Source: an uncultured Lysobacteraceae bacterium | Lineage (GTDB): Bacteria; Pseudomonadota; Gammaproteobacteria; Xanthomonadales; Rhodanobacteraceae | Direction of reading: 5' to 3' | Assembly: GCA_946480705.1 (NCBI GenBank) | Contig: CAMLLF010000148.1 | Coordinates: 1-8,104, forward strand | Length of the DNA stretch: 8,104 nt | Shown here: positions 5,754 to 8,104 of the stretch, piece by piece | Position numbering within the stretch: the first letter of the stretch is position 1 | Layout of the letters: each line of letters starts with the position of its first letter | Notes under the pieces: model-generated | The model's database searches: none | Told to the model about the DNA's origin: nothing | Seen by the model: the letters and a program-made list of their open reading frames with translations, nothing else | Translations under genes and position numbers: made by a program

Positions 5754-6074
5754 ATGAGCTACGCCGAAAAACGCCGTCACCCCCGCCTGTCGGTGTTCTC
5801 CGCCGCGATGCTCGTGCTCGACGATCAGGGCTATCTCAGCGAGGTCAAGGACCTGTCCCAGGGCGGCGCGCGCGTCGCGCTGCCGCGCAACTGGAATCTG
5901 CCGATCGCGACCGAGTGCCAGCTGTTCCTGATCTTCGACCAGGAAACCGTGATCGGCATGCGCGTGCGCGTCGTGCGCGTCGGGCACGACGACCTCGGCC
6001 TCGAGTTCATGCCCGGCCAGGAGGAGCGCATCTCCGCGGTGCTCTACGAATCGCGCTTCATCGAACAGGAATGA
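5754..6074 (+). CDS. PilZ domain protein, probable c-di-GMP receptor
   Basis: The product is a 106-residue single PilZ domain. Both c-di-GMP binding motifs are intact: RxxxR as RRHPR (residues 7-11) and D/NxSxxG as DLSQGG (33-38). The beta-barrel follows with 'GGARVALPRNWNLPIATECQLFLIF' and 'MRVRVVRVGHDDLGLEFM'. With both motifs present it should bind the nucleotide, unlike the non-binding PilZ proteins of type IV pili that lack RxxxR. AAGGAGG (5743-5749), 4 bases before the ATG, is a near-ideal ribosome site. The gene has its own promoter and is followed after 25 bases by the DUF486 gene. Targets of stand-alone PilZ proteins include pili, flagella and polysaccharide export. Which applies here cannot be read from the sequence, though the MglA-like operon 1.2 kb away makes motility a reasonable guess. 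Confidence 0.92.
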   Translation: MSYAEKRRHPRLSVFSAAMLVLDDQGYLSEVKDLSQGGARVALPRNWNLPIATECQLFLIFDQETVIGMRVRVVRVGHDDLGLEFMPGQEERISAVLYESRFIEQE

Positions 6075-6086
6075 CGCGCGGCGCGC

Positions 6087-6092
6087 TAGCAT
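6087..6092 (+). promoter_or_regulatory. Possible -10 element placing the DUF486 gene on a leaderless transcript
   Basis: TAGCAT (four of six -10 bases) ends 7 bases before the ATG at 6100. A transcript from it would begin at or next to the start codon. No clear Shine-Dalgarno sequence precedes this ATG, which fits, but no good -35 is visible and read-through from the PilZ gene is equally possible. Confidence 0.25.
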
Positions 6093-6099
6093 TCGGCGC

Positions 6100-6438
6100 A
6101 TGAGCGCCTACCTGACCCCGATCCTCCTGCTGCTGGCCTCGAACGTGTTCATGACGTTCGCCTGGTACGGCCATCTCAAATACACCGACCGCCCGCTGTG
6201 GCTCGTGATTTTCGTGAGCTGGGGCATCGCGTTCTTCGAATACTGCCTGCAGGTGCCGGCGAACCGCTACGGCATCGGCGTGTTCAATCCGGCGCAGCTC
6301 AAGACGCTGCAGGAAATCATCACGCTCGTCGTGTTCGTCGCGTTCTCGGTGCTGTATCTCGACGCGCCGGTGAAGTGGAACCACCTCGTCGGCTTCGGCC
6401 TGATCGTCGCCGCGTCGTTTTTTATCTTTCTGGATTAA
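6100..6438 (+). CDS. DUF486 / DMT-like small inner-membrane protein
   Basis: The product has 112 residues with four predicted membrane helices at about 5-22, 32-50, 70-88 and 93-111. The sequence carries the family pattern: 'NVFMTFAWYGHLK' in and after helix 1, 'W.IAFFEYC.QVPANR.G....N.AQLK..QE..TL.VF..FSV.YL', and 'WN..VGF.LI..A..FIF' at the end. The length is as usual for DUF486, which resembles a half-size unit of the drug/metabolite transporter superfamily. No substrate is known to me. It starts 25 bases after the PilZ stop and may share that transcript or use the TAGCAT element. It converges on the Mpo1-like gene with only 9 bases between the stop codons and no visible terminator. Confidence 0.9.
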   Translation: MSAYLTPILLLLASNVFMTFAWYGHLKYTDRPLWLVIFVSWGIAFFEYCLQVPANRYGIGVFNPAQLKTLQEIITLVVFVAFSVLYLDAPVKWNHLVGFGLIVAASFFIFLD

Positions 6439-6447
6439 CCGACAAAT

Positions 6448-6753
6448 TCAGAAACGGATCCGCCCGATCAGCATGTCGCGCAGCATCACCCAGTCGCCGG
6501 CGAAGCTGTACAGCGGATGCGAGAACGTCGCCGGCCGGTTCTTCTCGAAGAAGAAGTGCCCGACCCAGGCGAAGCCGTAGCCGCAGAACAGCGCGCCGAG
6601 CGCCCACCAGGCGTTGCCGGTGACGACGGCGGTCGCGAGGCAGACCAGCGCGAGCGAACTGCCGAGGTAGTGCAGCCTCCGGCAGACGGTATTGCTGTGC
6701 TCGCCGAGATAGAACGGGTAGAACTCGCGGAAACTGGCGAAAGACCGGGACAT
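6448..6753 (-). CDS. Mpo1-like / DUF962 membrane protein
   Basis: The product has 101 residues. It has the DUF962 pattern: 'F..FYP.YL..H.N...RRLH..GS', a hydrophobic centre with two membrane spans (about 31-45 and 48-64), then 'GHFFFEKNRPATF.HPLYS..GDW.M..DM..G'. The conserved polar residues expected in this family are present: H19, N21, H28, H66, E70 and H79. Yeast Mpo1 is an iron-dependent dioxygenase acting in alpha-oxidation of 2-hydroxy fatty acids, and the histidines fit metal binding. Whether the bacterial members do the same reaction is inference. The ATG at 6753 was chosen because the family sequence begins there and AGGAG lies 9 bases upstream. The open frame continues to 6984 but shows no family similarity and would run into the leader and start of the divergent gene. 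Confidence 0.9.
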   Translation of the reverse strand: MSRSFASFREFYPFYLGEHSNTVCRRLHYLGSSLALVCLATAVVTGNAWWALGALFCGYGFAWVGHFFFEKNRPATFSHPLYSFAGDWVMLRDMLIGRIRF

Positions 6754-6809
6754 GCCGCAACGCTCCTGATGGCCTGCGTGTCGGCCGCGCTGAACGCGGC
6801 GCAACCGCG

Positions 6810-6839
6810 ACGATACTGCGTCCACCGCGGCGCGTCCAA
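6810..6839 (-). promoter_or_regulatory. Candidate promoter of the Mpo1-like gene
   Basis: On the minus strand TTGGAC (6834-6839) and TATCGT (6810-6815) are 18 bases apart. The -10 is the same hexamer as in the PilZ promoter. The predicted start near 6803 leaves a leader of about 50 bases. Confidence 0.4.
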
Positions 6840-6896
6840 GCGTCAACCGCGGGCGGCCCCGGGCGTTTTTCCGTGCACCAACCCCGGAGAACCGCC

Positions 6897-7325
6897 ATGA
6901 AACGCCTGATCCTTGCCGCCGCCTGCAGCACCGTCCTTGCAATCGCGGCCGTCGCCGCCCACTCGACGACCGCGCGAGCCGCAACGCCGGCTACCGCAAC
7001 GACACCGACCACGACTGCCGCGGACGCGGCGCCGCAAGGCTGGCGCAAAGGCCGTGGCGAGCGCCTCGCCGCACTGCGCAACAGCCCCGCGTTCCAGACC
7101 GTGCGCAATCTGCACGAACTCGAACGGCTGTATCTGATCGACGGCCGCGCGCAGGAAATCCCGGCGATGTATCGCGACGTGCTGACGCGGACCGAAAACC
7201 CGGCCGTGCGCCAGTTCGCCTACCACCGCATCGCGCGCTACGACATGAAGCCCGCCGACGTCACGAAGTCGATCGCCACTCTGCGTCAGAGCCTCGATGA
7301 GAGTCTGCAGCGGCTGCCGCAGTGA
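6897..7325 (+). CDS. Small exported protein of unknown function
   Basis: The product has 142 residues. Residues 1-28 are a signal peptide (MKRLILAAACSTVLAIAAVAAHSTTARA, cleavage after ARA). A Thr/Ala/Pro-rich linker follows ('ATPATATTPTTTAADAAPQ', about 29-47). The rest is charged and probably helical: 'RGERLAALRNSPAFQTVRNLHELERLYLIDGRAQEIPAMYRDVLTRTENPAVRQFAYHRIARYDMKPADVTKSIATLRQSLDESLQRLP'. The linker suggests a surface or periplasmic protein whose helical domain is held away from the membrane. I do not recognise the family. GGAGA (6886-6890), 6 bases before the ATG, supports the start; an in-frame GTG at 6873 would put eight residues before the signal peptide. The gene is divergent from the Mpo1-like gene. 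No terminator follows closely, and the first strong one on this strand is 280 bases downstream. Confidence 0.75.
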   Translation: MKRLILAAACSTVLAIAAVAAHSTTARAATPATATTPTTTAADAAPQGWRKGRGERLAALRNSPAFQTVRNLHELERLYLIDGRAQEIPAMYRDVLTRTENPAVRQFAYHRIARYDMKPADVTKSIATLRQSLDESLQRLPQ

Positions 7326-7544
7326 GAAGCCGGGAATCGGGAATCGCAGGAGCTTGGGTTCGCGAAAACCCGATGCCGCGGGTTCGGAAATTTCCTCCCT
7401 CACCCGATCCGCTTCCCCAAGCCAGCTCGGGGCGCGGGCTAAAGCGTCGAGCGACGCCCCCGGATTCCGAGTTCCCGCCAAAAGCGCACATTCGCATCAA
7501 TCGGCACTGCAACCGTAGGCCGGCCGCGCGCATCTTAGAAACCG
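7326..7544. other. Intergenic region rich in repeats and palindromes, no gene
   Basis: No credible reading frame is seen. The region begins with two GGGAATC units and then holds several inverted repeats: GGGTT/AACCC (7356-7371), AACCCG/CGGGTT (7367-7384, competing with the first), the perfect palindrome GGAAATTTCC (7386-7395), and GCGTCG/CGACGC (7444-7457) nested in GGGGCG/CGCCCC (7429-7460). None carries a T tract. The arrangement looks like decayed dispersed intergenic repeats rather than a single designed structure. Confidence 0.5.
7332..7346 (+). repeat. Tandem GGGAATC units (GGGAATCG-type intergenic repeat)
   Basis: GGGAATC occurs twice head to tail (7332-7338 and 7339-7345), followed by G. 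The same motif occurs in inverted orientation at 7664-7693. From memory, GGGAATCG-type repeats are common between genes of the Xanthomonadales; their role is unknown. Confidence 0.6.
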
Positions 7545-7638
7545 GAAGCGGATCTCCTACCGCATCCACCCCGTAGGAAAGCCGCCCCCATCGGCTTTCC
7601 GATCTGGCGGGCGCCCAGCGCCCGCCATTTTTTTTTTT
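7545..7638 (+). ncRNA. Candidate small RNA with C-rich loops (sX13-like layout)
   Basis: The segment ends in a Rho-independent terminator that is too far from any plus-strand gene to be an ordinary gene end. Before it lie CCTAC (7556-7560) with GTAGG (7573-7577), loop containing CCACCCC, and GGAAAGCCG (7576-7584) with CGGCTTTCC (7592-7600), loop CCCCCAT. These two stems share bases 7576-7577, so the second would be 7 bp if both form. The terminator stem itself has loop CCA. The series of hairpins showing C-rich loops, at about 95 bases, recalls the Xanthomonas small RNA sX13, whose C-rich loops pair with G-rich sites near ribosome binding sites. This is similarity of layout from memory, not an alignment. 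The 5' end is a guess: a weak promoter (TGCAAC, 17 bases, CATCTT ending at 7536) would start it near 7543. Alternatively it is the 3' end of the 6897-7325 transcript. Confidence 0.4.
7605..7638 (+). terminator. Strong Rho-independent terminator
   Basis: A perfect 9-bp stem, GGCGGGCGC (7606-7614) with GCGCCCGCC (7618-7626), has a 3-base CCA loop; a flanking T/A pair makes it 10 bp. Eleven T residues follow directly (7628-7638). It works on the plus strand only. On the minus strand no T tract follows the stem, so it does not end mazG. Confidence 0.88.
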
Positions 7639-7660
7639 GGAAGCGCCCCGACACGGCGTC

Positions 7661-8104
7661 CTACGATTCCCGGCGCTCCACTCGCGATTCCCGTTCCTCG
7701 CGCTTTGCCTCGTCCCAGAGCGCGTCCTGCCCTGCCAGATCGAGCGCCTTCAGGCCGGGTTCGCCCGCGAGCTGCTCCATGCGCCGGAAGCGCCGTTCGA
7801 ACTTCGCGTTCGCGTGACGCAGCGCCGCCGACACGTCGACGCGCGCGTGCCGCGCGATGTTCACGCAGACGAACAGCAGATCGCCGATTTCGTCGGTGAG
7901 CCGCGCGGGATCGGCGCCGGTCGCGAATTCGTTGCGGACCTCGTCGATTTCCTCGTGCAGCTTTTCGAAGACGGGCGTGACGTTCGGCCAGTCGAAACCG
8001 ACCGTCGCCGCGCGCTTCTGCAGCTTCAGCGCGCGCTGCCACTCGGGCATGCCGCGCGAGACGCCGGCCAGGACGACGGCACCGCTGAAGGCCTTCGCAA
8101 CGCT
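7661..8104 (-). CDS. mazG: MazG nucleoside triphosphate pyrophosphohydrolase (5' end outside the window)
   Basis: The visible part has 147 residues and is the C-terminal half of MazG, which hydrolyses (d)NTPs to the monophosphate and pyrophosphate. Key parts are 'RALKLQKRAATVGFDW', the metal-binding helix 'EKLHEEIDEVRNEF', and 'LTDEIGDLLFVCVNIARH', which supplies the EExxE and DExGD acidic residues. 'FERRFRRMEQL' and the terminal 'DALWDEAKREE' are typical too. The frame stays open from the ATG at 8050 to the window edge with family-like sequence (AVVLAGVSRGMPEW), so that ATG is internal and the true start lies beyond 8104. Full-length MazG is about 260-280 residues. The last residues (RESRVERRES) are encoded by two CGATTCCCG repeat units and go past the usual family end. 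No terminator for this strand is visible after the TAG. Confidence 0.93.
   Translation of the reverse strand, partial: SVAKAFSGAVVLAGVSRGMPEWQRALKLQKRAATVGFDWPNVTPVFEKLHEEIDEVRNEFATGADPARLTDEIGDLLFVCVNIARHARVDVSAALRHANAKFERRFRRMEQLAGEPGLKALDLAGQDALWDEAKREERESRVERRES
7664..7693 (-). repeat. Two CGGGAATCG units at the 3' end of mazG
   Basis: CGATTCCCG occurs at 7664-7672 and 7685-7693 (CGGGAATCG on the minus strand), inverted relative to the pair at 7332-7346. Both units lie within the last codons of mazG, where they encode 'RES' twice. Confidence 0.6.

Noticed and set aside
4731..6101. 456-codon minus-strand open frame crossing the exported-protein and PilZ genes
   Set aside because: It is a shadow of 5003-5617 in another frame and antisense to the PilZ gene; composition is Arg-rich and unlike any protein family.
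6754..6984. Extension of the Mpo1-like protein to 6984
   Set aside because: Family similarity begins at the ATG at 6753; the extension is Arg-rich, runs through the candidate promoter and overlaps the divergent gene.
7326..7660. CRISPR array or insertion-sequence end
   Set aside because: The GGGAATC units are 7-9 bases, too short and too few for CRISPR repeats, and no transposase or target-site duplication is visible.
8048..8050. ATG at 8050 as the start of a short MazG
   Set aside because: The frame upstream stays open to the window edge with MazG-like sequence, so this methionine is internal.

Overview
The window is about 8.1 kb of GC-rich bacterial chromosome with short intergenic gaps. 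The gene mix suggests a gammaproteobacterium of the Xanthomonadales/Lysobacterales type: a MazG with an 'AGVSRG..W.RALKLQKRA..VGFDW' core, a COG4637-type ATPase, Mpo1-like and DUF486 membrane proteins, a PilZ protein, a roadblock/MglA-type module, and GGGAATCG intergenic repeats. This placement is inference from gene content; there is no rRNA or other phylogenetic marker. No tRNA, rRNA, CRISPR array, transposase or phage gene was seen.

Layout. (1) 129-1277 (+) is a stand-alone SMC/RecF-like ATPase. It converges on a periplasmic DUF3313-like protein (1349-2041, -), and a Rho-independent terminator lies between them. (2) 2213-4569 (-) is the most interesting block, a compact four-gene operon. 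In transcription order it encodes a 321-residue protein with a receiver-like N-terminus, a small MglA/COG2229-type GTPase, and two different roadblock/LC7 proteins. The first three genes are separated by 4 bp or overlap by 4 bp. A candidate promoter with a long leader sits in the gene-free stretch 4576-5002. (3) 5003-5617 (-) is an exported protein of unknown function. It is divergent from a single-domain PilZ protein (5754-6074, +), with facing promoter elements between them, and a DUF486 membrane protein (6100-6438, +) follows. (4) 6448-6753 (-) is an Mpo1-like/DUF962 membrane protein, divergent from a small exported protein of unknown function (6897-7325, +). (5) 7326-7660 holds no protein gene. 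It contains GGGAATCG repeats, several palindromes and, at its right end, two perfect hairpins with C-rich loops followed by an 11-T tract. This looks like the 3' part of a small C-rich-loop RNA. (6) The window ends inside mazG (7661-8104, -, 5' end off the edge).

How the parts may work together. The GTPase/roadblock operon is expected to form an MglA/MglB-like polarity or motility switch. The nearby PilZ protein is a likely c-di-GMP receptor, so two signalling inputs often tied to type IV pili lie within 4 kb. A functional link between them is inference. The GTPase has an intact P-loop but lacks a recognisable N/TKxD guanine-specificity motif. With the unfamiliar receiver-like partner and the candidate small RNA, it is the part of the window that most rewards follow-up.
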